Below the pieces are notes generated by a model. It made no database searches. It was not told the origin of the DNA and saw nothing but the letters and a program-made list of their open reading frames with translations. 64,000 bases of DNA, from assembly GCA_037892935.1 (NCBI GenBank), contig JAYXKI010000010.1, positions 620,001 through 684,000 on the forward strand, written 5' to 3'. This stretch comes from Phlebopus portentosus (lineage: Eukaryota; Basidiomycota; Agaricomycetes; Boletales; Boletinellaceae). A program made the translations under genes and the position numbers. Shown here piece by piece: positions 48,452-58,479 of the stretch; positions within the stretch are counted from its first letter, which is position 1, and every line of letters starts with the position of its first letter.

Positions 48452-50009
48452 TTTGGCTATGCGACTCCACACTAGCGAAAGACGATCTGCAGTCGGATGT
48501 TTGACCAAGTCACCAGGGTCTGTTGGACGCGGCGAGATGACCAGAGAAGCATCTGAAACAGCATAGAATCCTCTAATCAGCCTTCTGTATAATCTTGTAA
48601 TGGACTAACAGAGGGAGACCAGAATGCGAAGATGGTCGTTGAAGTTCAACCAGAATAGCGCGCTCCCGCCGGGATCAACGGATCGGGCTATTAGGTTTAT
48701 ATTTGTTCGTATTTGGCAGATCCCCTCCCCGAATATGGTGCATAGCTTGTAGATAAGATAAGATAAGAGACATGGATTCCAAAAACCTCCTCAAAATACG
48801 ACAGAATCTGTCAATGAAAACGTGACATAGCTACAATTCGACGTAATGTCTAAGTGCATCCGATCCTTTGGTCATCTTCCCTTATTCCTCAGGATTTACT
48901 TACTTGATTTCCCCTTCTCACCTTCATAGATCTCGGACTTCCTCCGAAAAAATCAGATTTTTCTTGCAACATTATAGACAAGTACGATCGTACTTCTTCT
49001 CTGTTAGGCAAACTGTGATATCCGTGATCATTTTGTCGTTAGGAGGCTAATGCCTTGGTTCAACTTGGTGATTCCGGGCCTTTGCGATTCCGACTTGAAG
49101 AAGCAAAGGCGTTGAAGGTCATTGAGAGGCAACAGTTACAGAAGCGGAAGTAACCCGGATCGTCACGTTCCGCGAAGGCTCGGATGCTGATATCTTGGTT
49201 GCAATCCGGAGTCGAAGATTCGTTGAGAAGAGTACACCAGATCGTCACTTTCCGCCGTAGAATGGCTGAGGGGTATGAAGACTCAGACGACGTCGTGTGT
49301 TTCATTTCAAGATTGTTTCCAACTGAGTGAAGGGGCCGTGGTGCAAGGTTCGAGAAAGTAATGTTCCGGACGGAAGCTAAGCAATCTTGCAAATTTGCAC
49401 ATTTTTAGCTGTGTTCGGGATGATGTCGAGCGCAATGGACACCTTTTGGACAGTTTGATGCTTTGATGAAATCAGGAGAGATATGTTGGTAGGGAAGTCA
49501 GTCCCTTCCAAATCAGGTAAGAACTTCCGTATTTGGGTTCGGGTGAGTAAGTGGTATGACTCATACTCTCGTTTTGACCGCCATGTAAAGATCACCATCA
49601 GAAAGTCCACCGACGAAAAGGTCGCTTGAATCATTCAAATACAAGTCGTATGGCTCTCTTGCAATACAACACTCTGGAAACTGTATCGTTCATGCAACTC
49701 GTCATAGAAATATCTATGAATACGCCATCGAGTTACTTCTGTGTGTCATCGTGTACTCGTGGAGTCCTACAGACCAGATGATGTGTGGTAGTCACATTTT
49801 GTGTCATCCATCTATAAGAAGCCAGCACTTGGGAGCTACTTTTCTTCATTCTGCAGCTGTAGTTCCCCTTCCTGGCCTAGCTTCAAGACTGCTTGATCAG
49901 TGATCAAGAGTTTTCTTCCCGCTGTGCGGATTCCTTGCCTCTCTTCAAGACCGTCCTTTCTGAACACCTCTCGTTCTTAACTCAACAGTTTCGATTTTTT
50001 TAAACTTCC
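48452..50009. other. Gene-poor interval, no gene supported
   Basis: About 1.55 kb upstream of M20 copy 2. A short AGATAAGATAAGATAAG run is near 48755. Two minus-strand frames (49377-49634 and 49060-49392) adjoin but carry no recognisable domain. They could be a decayed gene. It probably also holds the M20 promoter. Confidence 0.4.
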
Positions 50010-50757
50010 CATGAGGGTAATAATCTTTGCTGTTTCTGCCATTCTTGCCCTTGCAAGTTCGGTACACGCCACACCTTAGCCGTACAGTTTCGAACTCAAT
50101 GTCAGAATCATTTCTCCTTTTCATTAGGCACTTGCTGTTTAATATCGTATCAGGAAAGACGCGATCGTGATGCCAGTGGCCACCACAAAGGAGATGATGA
50201 ACTTGCCTCGATTGCAACGGTAACTTTGTTTACCGCATCTTCAGAGGTGGGACCATTTCAGAATAACATTGAATATTGCTTCGTACTCACTATTTGATGA
50301 TACTCGGCAGCTATAAGGACACCGAAACATCCACAAGCAGCGCCGCTGGCACGGTCATTGTGTTCGCAGCAGATCCGTCAGCCACCAATAGCGTCTCTCC
50401 CCCTGCAAACACCGCAGGAACTATTTCTGATCTGATAGCGTCACTCGGTACGTTCTTTGTCATGTGTATCATTGAAGCAGTTCCTGAATATGCTTTTTAT
50501 GCCAGGTTTGAACGAATCGACACCCGCAGCAGACATCCTCTCCTCGCTCAAAGCATCCAATCTCACACTTCCAAGTAATCCCATACTCGGCAATGTGGGA
50601 AATGGCGGAAAGAATGGAAACGGTGGAAGCGGTGGGGACGCATCGGGCGGTAATTCTGGTTTTGCTGGAGGCTTCAACCACGTCGTCAACGGGAATGAGA
50701 TATCTGGCGGGGAATTCAACGGCACTACAATCGACTCGTCTAATCCCGCCTCGTGAG
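50010..50757 (+). CDS. Possible secreted Gly/Ser-rich protein, uncertain or decayed
   Basis: A signal-peptide-like start at about 50010 (VIIFAVSAILALASSVHA) is followed within a few codons by an in-frame stop. Further on, a clean intron (donor after ASL, about 50450-50506) joins SPPANTAGTISDLIASL to GLNESTPAADILSSLK and a Gly/Asn-rich end (NGGKNGNGGSGGDASGG, GGFNHVVNGNE) stopping at 50755-50757. The parts resemble one secreted fungal protein, but I could not connect the first 100 bases without a stop. It may be a broken gene or a model with unseen introns. No family recognised. Confidence 0.3.
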
Positions 50758-50927
50758 TTTTCCTCGATCCATTATCGATACGTCTCGACCTTCTTCTGTC
50801 GATCCTTCCGAAACTTATAGGCGTTCATTTCCAATTAGACCTTTATTCTGATTGACTTTTAAGTCAATATTGAATAGCAAGGACTTCTGTCAGTGGCAAT
50901 CCACTCGATTCGTCGGTCTCTCACTCA

Positions 50928-51240
50928 CCAATAATCCCCTTTCCATCGAAGTTCTCCTCTCTTGCTCGCCTCCTCATTTCCTCGATACTCTCAAGCATCC
51001 TCTTTCTTCCCTTTCACCACTTCTCTTCGACGCGATTCGCTCCTCTTCATACTCAATACGTCCCGTCTCGTGTGCATACTCTTTCTCCGCAGCGACTTGC
51101 GCAAGGAGTGCGGAGCGTCTAAGCGAAATTGAGTAGAGTCGCAGCATGTAGCCTGAGGACGCTCCTGGATGCGTCGCAAGCTGAAGTGCTGTCGTCGACA
51201 ATGCAGAGACGTTCTCTGTATAACGGCGGCGTGCCCTGTT
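50928..51240 (-). pseudogene. Duplicated exon fragment of the Sds3-like gene
   Basis: This stretch matches the coiled-coil exon of the gene at 53672-54978. Shared protein-level words are ALQLATxP, SSGYMLRLY, RRSALLAQ and EYAHET. The copy ends at the same GGGATTA-TTGGT exon boundary. It has lost about 20 bases around the EEERDRVEEEW part, which breaks the frame. It is fused directly to the M20 fragment at 51241. Confidence 0.75.
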
Positions 51241-51800
51241 CATAAGATTCTGTCCTAAATACTTTTTAAGGCGCAAATCTGACTAAGTCCTATGAATGCT
51301 CACGGAATTTTGATTGCTTCACTTAAGTATGTAATCGCTTTCTCCTTGAATTTGACTGTGTGAAAGTTTGCATCCAAGGCGTTTTCCAAAGAACTCTAAC
51401 CTTCATCGGGATGAGTTCACCAGCTTGAGGACAGAGCGGTTCTGATGACACCGAATACTGCACATTGAATGAATCCCAGAAATTGACACCACTGAATAAG
51501 GCCTGAATCTCGAAGAAAATGGCATTAATAGGAGACCAATAGTAGATATCACGAAACCCGAGGAGACCAAAGAGGAAAACGGAGCCTTTCAGTCTGCTTC
51601 TACGCCGAACCCTGTGATCGATATTCTTCTTAGAGTCCATTTTCGCAGGGGCACACGGCCCCACAGTTGCGCAATACGACTCGTCGTCGGAATTCACTGT
51701 AATCGAATGTTTGACTGATTCACCGAGGCTTGTTTGACGTGGCGCATGGCGACGGCTAGGGAACAATCTGAGGCAGCTTAAAATCCTCTGCCCAATCTTG
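51241..51800 (-). pseudogene. Truncated M20 carboxypeptidase fragment (copy 3)
   Basis: The first exon of M20 copy 2 (48113-48451) is repeated here. Met 51640 starts MDSKKNIDHRVRRRSRLKG, and FLFGLLGF, IYYWSPI, PLCPQAGELIP all align. At 51381-51386 the copy has two extra bases (GGCGTTTTCC against GGCGTCCC in copy 2), shifting the frame just after VLW. The splice donor, intron and the first ten or so bases of exon 2 follow, then the sequence switches to Sds3-like gene sequence. Upstream flank similarity continues to about 51800, so a piece of at least 560 bases was duplicated. No catalytic residue is included. Confidence 0.82.
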
Positions 51801-52823
51801 TACGATCGTGTAGTTCAAGGAGAAGCTGTAAATCAATTCTCAGAGCAGTAAAGTACATACATAGTCCAGATAGCTGAACGCCAGGCTTCGTGGGAAGTCT
51901 CATAGCTCTATTCAATTTCAAAGTCTCTCCATTCACGTATGCGCATTCAATTAAGAATTTTACGGTCTCAGCGAATTCGTAGCCTGTCCCGAAACGTCGA
52001 GGGAAGAACAATTGTCGATCGAAGCTCTCTTTTATTTCGTCAGGAAGAATTGCAGTCCTGTCAGTCGCAAATGGGCTTGGGGCAATGTTATTGACTCAGA
52101 TGCCATATTGTGCTAACCGCGCATGTTGATTTGGCTTTGTTTCTGTTAATGCACGACGAACAAGTTACGTACCGAGATCACGGGCAAGCGCGAGCGTTGC
52201 GCTCACAATACCTCCTTTGCTCACTGAATATGCCATAGATCCGATCGAACCTTCGAACTAAGTAGTTGTCAACAATGTAGATCCTTGCACTTAAAACAGA
52301 ACTCACAGCCGAAACACTTGACACCAGAACAATGGAAGCTCGCTCGCCATCAGGTCCTTCTGGCGGAACTTTGGCTAGATGCTTGGACGCCAGGCGGACC
52401 AAGCTGAATGATCCAGTCAAGTAGATTGCAATAACCCGATTCCTTTGGTCAAGGGGGTTAGGATTTCCTTGGTCGTCAAGTAGCGGGCAATGTAACGAGA
52501 TACCAGCGGCAGTTACCCCCGAGCGGTGCACCTGTGATTTGAGTCCAAGCTGCCGTGCCCTCTACCGCGTGGCTAACGTCGGACTCGTTCGCAATGTCGG
52601 TCTTGAAGAACTTGACACGGGTATCGTTCTTGGCGGTGAGATCGTTGTTCTCTTTGATGTCTAGGATGGACACGAAAGCCCCAGCATCAAGTAGTGCTTC
52701 GACAGTTGTTAGGCCCAGACCCGACGAGCTACAAGATGACGAGTTAGAAGACTTCTCGACAAGTCACGTCAGGGAAAGCGTTACCCTTTAGAAACAATGA
52801 ACGTTCTGTTCTGAGGCTTCATG
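51778..52823 (-). pseudogene. Short-chain dehydrogenase pseudogene (HSD17B10-like SDR)
   Basis: Exons read MKPQNRTFIVSKG, joined across an intron to SSGLGLTTVEALLDAGAF (cofactor-binding glycine motif), SILDIKENN, AVEGTAAWTQITGAPLGG, VTAAGISLHCPLLDDQG, ASIVLVSSVSA, FEGSIGSMAYSVSKGG (catalytic Tyr and Lys), NNIAPSPFATDRTAILPDEI, FVNGE-like VNGETLKLN and MRLPTKP. Two lesions are seen. At the G5 run 52516-52520, GAPLGG and VTAAGIS are in different frames (net shift equal to two missing bases). At 52096-52098 the strongly conserved Arg of YGIRVNN is TGA. SDR similarity ends near 51890. The tail to 51778 overlaps duplicated M20 flank. The nonsense codon could be avoided by an alternative acceptor, but the frameshift cannot. 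Confidence 0.75.
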
Positions 52824-53671
52824 GTCGAGTAACCAGTCGAAGTAATGGATTGAGTCGCGGTATAAGACCATCCTGCAGTCGCCGTCCTAAATACCTCTAG
52901 TCTTTAAATGACGCACTTCATGACATCCCAGCCGAATACGATAGTCGCAAGAACTTGAAGGTGTCTTAACACAGAGACGCTTACACATAGCAACACTTCT
53001 GAACTGGATAGATGAATAGGGTCCGTCTTTGTGGGATACCTTCAATAAAGTCCAAGAGAAAGAACTTGCCTCGCACAGATGATCAGCGGCAGCTTCTCTT
53101 TGAGCTAAACTTTGTCAATGGCCGCTCTCGACTGTTACGCTCCGTGGTTATGGAGCTGAGAGGGAAAATCAACCCGGAACGGAGTGGTGATACCGAAAAC
53201 GCTGAACGGAGGAATCTGTGCGAACCAGTCAACTCGACAATAGGACCCACACTCAGGCACTGGGTACGCCCTGGTACGTCTTCAACAACGTAGTTTAGAG
53301 TAACGTGAAGCGCCGAAGGACGTCATAAGCATTTGTATAAAAACTGACTTGGCGGGTGGATTGGATACAGGACCCGAGTGTCCAGCGGGGTGTCAAAAGC
53401 TTGGAGACGAAATCTTGAAGGTAGCAAAATGGAAATCGAGAATTGCAAGTGTGCATGCTTCCCCAGCCATGAGCATTAGATTCGCCGCTCGCATTAATCC
53501 GAGGTAAGTCCGGCAATGTAATCCTTCGTGAACGCCGTGCGTGAGGCGGTACAACACGAAGCTGTAAGAAATCAAATTCAGGAAAGCTAGTACAAAGCAC
53601 AAAAGAGAATAGAATATTCCATCTGAATAGGGGGAAAAGGGTGGAAAAAGAAAAGGATTACTTGAAAACAA
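52824..53671. other. Intergenic region, no gene supported
   Basis: About 850 bases between the SDR pseudogene start and the 3' end of the Sds3-like gene. A 93-codon plus frame (53012-53293) and a 101-codon minus frame (53295-53600) have no domain. No repeat recognised. Confidence 0.4.
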
Positions 53672-54978
53672 CTATGACTTATGACCGGGCCCAGTAGCAG
53701 CAGCTCTTTTGCGTTTTGCGCCACGGCGAATATCACCAAGGTCGGCTTCAACTTCGAGCTCCTTCGCAGCAGTGAGCTGCTGAATCGCCTTTCCGAGGCC
53801 CGTGAGTGCCTGAGGCTGTACTCCTGCGCCCCTGTTCTTGCGTTTCGAGCCACCACCTGCGCTTCCTCCGCCATTGGAGCTCCCATACGCGCCATTGGGA
53901 GCTGACGCGGTAAGCGGAAGAGGGAAGGGCGAAGGAAGTTCGTCGACGGAGAGTGAGTTCGGATTGGGTACTGGGACAACAGTGGCGGGGAGAGCATGCG
54001 TGTTAATACCGTTTGTGTAACCCGATGAGTAACCTGCGTATCCGGATGGTGGAGGTGACCCGCCGAGTTTGTTGCGCAGCTTACGCGTGATATGCGAGCG
54101 GGATTGTGAATCGAGAGTCGCGTCTGATTACGAATTGCATTAACAAACGGGATTTTGATTGTGAAGTAAATGTATGTAGCAGTGCCAGTAAACGTACCAG
54201 TAATCCCCTCTCCGTCCTTCTCCTCTCTTGCTCGCCGCCTCCTTTCCTCAATGCCTTCAAGCATCCTCTCCCTTATTCTTTCCCTCCCCTTGCGCCACTC
54301 CTCCTCAACACGATCGCGTTCTTCCTCGTAGGCAATGCGCACGGTTTCGTGTGCATACTCCTCCTCCGCAGTGATTTGCGCAAGGAGTGCTGAGCGTTCG
54401 AGCGAAAGCGGGTAGAGTCGCAACATGTAACCTGAAGATGTCTCAGGACGCGTCGCAAGCTGAAGTGCGTTTGCCGACAATGCAGAGATGTTCTCTATAT
54501 ATTGGCGTGTCCTGTTCAGACAGACGGGGCGCGAGTATTGTGAGCCTCCACGGTTATATCACGGACCACAATTGACGCCTCCAACGAAAGAAGAGACACT
54601 AAGCAGTACTCACATCTCTTTCTTATCCATCATCTCCCTACTCAATCTGCCCGCGATCTCCCTCCGCTTTTTATCTCTCTTCAACTCGTCACTAAAGTGG
54701 CCAACTGCGCGCGACACCATCATCATCGGCAACAAATAACGGCGGCAACATCACCAACATTGATGACAATCAGAATTTCACCATATCAATCATTGAACAT
54801 CACAACAACAGAATAAGCAAAGAGAGAAATGCTCACCATGTAATCTGGACCCCGACCCGAGGGCCGAGTTGTGGAAAGCCATGTTGGCATCGTGCCCGTC
54901 GAGGATGCTGTTGCTCGTTGCTTTGTTTCTATGTGCGGATGCGTATGGTAGGGTGAACATGCCGGGCTGAGGGGGCAT
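53672..54978 (-). CDS. Sds3-like protein (Sin3/Rpd3 histone deacetylase complex)
   Basis: A probable subunit of the Sin3-HDAC co-repressor. Upstream exon: MPPQPGMFTLPYASAHRNK, ending SGSRLH. Next, VGHFSDELKRDKKRREIAGR and SREMMDKKEM resemble the Sds3 N-terminal helix. After an intron comes RQYIENISAL, LRLYPLSLERSALLAQI, EYAHETVRIAYEEERDRVEEE, a long coiled coil, and EERRRRAREEK. A further intron leads to LDSQSRSHITRKLRNKLGG, a Gly/Ser linker and a basic C-terminus (RRGAKRKRAAA) stopping at 53672-53674. The Sds3 assignment rests on helix pattern and the DATLDSQSRSHITRKLR block, so it is moderate. Start at 54978 is a guess among several Met. One exon is duplicated at 50928-51240. Confidence 0.6.
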
Positions 54979-55407
54979 CAGTAGTGTGTATCTGGCTTCT
55001 AAAACTATGTCTACCAGAACCACCAGCAAACACAGCCCCAAGTCCCAGTCGCGGGCAGGCAATCGACGGAAGATCATCGGTCACGTGCATTACCTTTACG
55101 CGCGCGGACAAGATAAATCCAAACTTTATTCGCTTGTTTGTGTTTGTAGTAGACAAAGGCTAGCAGCTACATAGACCAGGCGCTCTACTCATTCAGATGA
55201 AAATTAGATGGAAGGCGAAAGATAGAAGACGAAAGCGTAAAAATATAAATACGGTCTCACCTCACACAGGGAACGAAGAGAAACATGGAGTAAAAGAAAT
55301 GGAACACATGGCTATTGTACAACTGGCATCAATGTCAGTGCTTTACTGTTTGTCGATATTATCCTAACGCTTCAATTGGGGCCCAGAAAGTTCTCCTGTC
55401 ACAGTCC
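54979..55407. other. Intergenic region, no gene seen
   Basis: About 430 bases between the Sds3-like gene start and the 3' end of the forkhead gene, both on minus. Contains a likely promoter with a TCACGTGCA motif near 55080 and a poly(A)-type AT-rich part near 55230-55250. Confidence 0.45.
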
Positions 55408-58274
55408 CTACCAAGGTCTCCATTTCCCAGGACTTGGTAAACTCGGGCTTTCGTATAGAAGACCTTTCCCGCGGGGAAACAGCCCGATCGGGCTATCAGA
55501 GGCTCGCTGCTTAGCCATCGCAAGAGCCTCCAGCTCATCGTCTAACATCCTGCTCGGGTCAGCCGCGTCAAAGATACTACGTCGTGACGGCGTCCGGAAA
55601 GGAGAGAACCCAATGAATGGAGAAAATATCTTCCGCGGCGTGAACGGTGCATTTGAGGCGCCCGCACCAGATTCTTCATCCTTGCGACGAGATGGGGTTT
55701 TAGGTATCATCTTGAAGAAGTCCGGTCTTTCATCACTGCCGAAGAAATCTTCATCCGCTGGGGTAGAAGGCTTCTTCTTTCGAGTTGGTGTGGATAGTAG
55801 GCTCCGTCGCGAAAGAGGCGTTAGTGTGTGGTTCCCTCCTAAGTATACTGATAAATCGTTGGGTGGCGTAGACGACCGGTTGACAGGGTAACCCAGGAAA
55901 CCCGAGCTTGCGTAAAGACTAGTACTAGGGCTCCGGGTGGCTCCACGATCCGTTGTAGGTGATGGAGGCTCAGATAGTATAGATGGGTATATAAATTCCT
56001 GAGAAGGTCATAAGCCGGTTAAATTTGATCAAAGCGGATGTAAGCATACCTCCTTCGCTTTCTCTTTGCCCTTGCCTTCTTTAGTCTCCGATATGTCTTC
56101 CTCCACTTCATCATGGAGAGATTGCGTTTCAGATTCAAGGTATTCACTGAAATACGCAAACTCGTCTTCTTCGTCCGCGTCCTCCTCTCCTTCCCGCGGA
56201 CTCGAGCTGTTATTCGGCGTTAATGCTGGAACAGACGAAGTGCTCGCCTCAGACGATAGCGGTGGTGCCAAGACGGGACTAGAGGGCACGTCCTCAGAAC
56301 CAAGTTCGGGAGACCGACGAGGAGAGTCTGGGACTGGCGAAGATGAGGAATCCCTTGACAGCTCTTTGAGTCGCTGCTCCTGTGCGATTCTAGTCTGAGA
56401 GTATGCAGGTAGAGGAGGAAAAATGATATCTTTGTCAAACGATTCACTCGTTGCAGTAATAGTGTTGACAAGATGAGCATTCGGGTGATTCGCGGGCAGA
56501 GGCGGAAAAATGATGTCCGGATGAATGGGAGTCGGAGCCGCTGTAACAAGTCGTGGGCGCGGAAATTGTGGGACTCCATAGGGATATGTGTAGGGCGTGT
56601 GCGCAAGCTGTGACGCAAAACGTGCTTTCTTCGCTTTCTCCTCTTTAAGTTTTTCCTCCTTCTTCCGTTTCCGTTTTTCCGCCTTCTGTGCATGGAGGCT
56701 ATCCGGATTCAGAGCATGACGATTATAGCTGCCATCCACGAAGCACGGTAGGTCCTTGTCGGCGATACACCACAGCGCACCCTTCGACGCCTTGCCACTG
56801 GGGTGTTCCCTCTTGAAGAACTGCGGAGTGTTTGTGAGGTTTTGCCGAATGGCGTTCATCCATTTTTGGCTATGCGAATGACCATCGCGCCTGAAGTAAG
56901 GATAAACAATGCTGATATAGTCGTAGATATCTTTCAGACGCAATGCATGCTCAGGGGATGCTAGAATAGCTTGTCCAATGAGTGCAGCGTAAGAAAACTC
57001 CGGCTTTTCTTCTGAATATGGTCCCGGAGGAAGCTCATAAGGCAAGTCCTCAGTAAACTGGTCGGGGGGATCGCTCATTGGTCCCGGAGACGAAACGACG
57101 TTATAAGCGTAGCGCACAGGGCTCGACAGAGGTGAAGATGCCGGAGGGGATGAGGATAGCAAATGCATTTTAGTATATGAGTTTCGGTAATAGGAGGCTG
57201 CTTTAGGCTATCAGGGAAATGAGTTAGCTATCTGATTTTTATATAAAAAATATGAGATCGGAGCACATACGGTTTGTGTAGAGGTGCTGGCCTTTATTAC
57301 GGGAAGTAATCGTTAGCATACAGCACTTCGAATGCACAAAGAAGATATACACTCACTTGTAAGTCATCTCTGTAATAACTGCCGCTACGCGAGGGAGCAG
57401 GAGAGTAATCTCTATAGTATCGCTTGTTGCCGTCAATAGAAGTCTATTAAACTTTATTAGACAACGTTGAGGAAGCGAATGAAAGACGAGCACGTACCTG
57501 TGAGGTTTTAGCAGGGTGAGGGTACCGATATCGCGGTGTTGATCCACCACCAGTCTGGCGTTTAGCGAAAACATCCTATTTATATATATGATTAGATTAA
57601 GTCCATCATAAAACGAGATAAATTTTCAAAATCATGACGACGCGAAGAATGGACGTGTAACGTACGCGCAAAGACTCGTCCCCAGATTCTTCCGATTCTT
57701 CAGATGAAGATAAGCGTCGAGACTGTTTCGAACGCATCTGCATGACCTCGTCCAGGCTGAGCTTGGGGCGCGAGGAAGGTGACGCAGCGGTACGAGAGCG
57801 ATGGCGAACGAGCGTGCTGGCTCGCGTTCGACGCGTGGCGCCCCGCTCAGCTAAGCATTCCGAGTCTCCATCATGTTTTGAGCGTGACTTTGAGATGCAC
57901 GAAGTCGAACGCGAGTGGCGTAGAGAGGGCGCTTCGGTAGGCGAAGGGGTGGAGGTCTCGCGGTGGCTTGAACGCGTAGAGGGTGGCACATCCGATCGTT
58001 TGGACAATCCGCGGGCGCTTGCCGTACTCTTGATGTATGCGAGCATCTCCTCGTGTGACATGGCGCGTCCTGTATCGCCTAGATCGCCTGCGGCCTGTGC
58101 ACGTACGATTTTTCGCGTCTCTTCTGAGTCAAGAAACTGTCGCATCTGAGAAGTGTGTCGGTCAAGGTCATCACGCGTCATCCCAAGACTGGTGAGCAAT
58201 CTAGCGACGGGTGATTCGGTGGTCGTCGCAGTCGATGAAGAGGAAGCGGAATGGGTGTCGCCGGGGGAAGACAT
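55408..58274 (-). CDS. Forkhead transcription factor
   Basis: A winged-helix DNA-binding regulator. The core exon (56050-57207) has KPEFSYAALIGQAILASPEH, DIYDYISIVYPYFRRD, HSQKWMNAIRQNLTNT and GKASKGALWCIAD. A basic stretch (KRKRKKEEKLKEEKAKK) follows, then two copies of DIIFPPLPA and an acidic tail. The last exon (55408-55998) ends FSPFRTPSRR and KWRPW. Upstream exons 57271-57291 (21 nt), 57357-57443, 57498-57575 and 57666-58274 all join in phase 0 and stay open, with Tyr/Arg-rich sequence (STPRYRYPHP, YYRDYSPAPSRSGSYYRD, SYYRNSY). This points to a start at MSSPGDTHS, 58274, and 847 residues. The N-terminal half has no known domain. A shorter gene starting at MHLLSSSPP (57168) is the alternative. 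Confidence 0.78.
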
Positions 58275-58479
58275 GATGAGGATGAGAAGCGAGTGAGAAG
58301 AGAAATCGAAATCTGTCACAACACCGCGTGTAGCTGATTTCGGACATTTCCGGCTTCGCTTAACCAATCCTGTATAACTTCATTTGTATTCCAGCCCCTT
58401 TTATTTGTGGTCCAGAACTACTTACAGTACATTACATGTAAAAGGTGAGAAGCGCATAAATACAAGAACAACAAGAAAA

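Noticed and set aside
48755..48772. AGATAAG repeats as a GATA-factor cluster
   Set aside because: A three-unit microsatellite is more likely. Too little to claim regulation.
49060..49634. Two adjoining minus-strand frames as a possible F-box or orphan gene
   Set aside because: No domain word, no credible start or splice pair. Left as possible relic only.
52090..52150. SDR gene as functional by use of a later acceptor that removes the TGA
   Set aside because: It would delete six conserved residues, and the frameshift near 52518 would remain.
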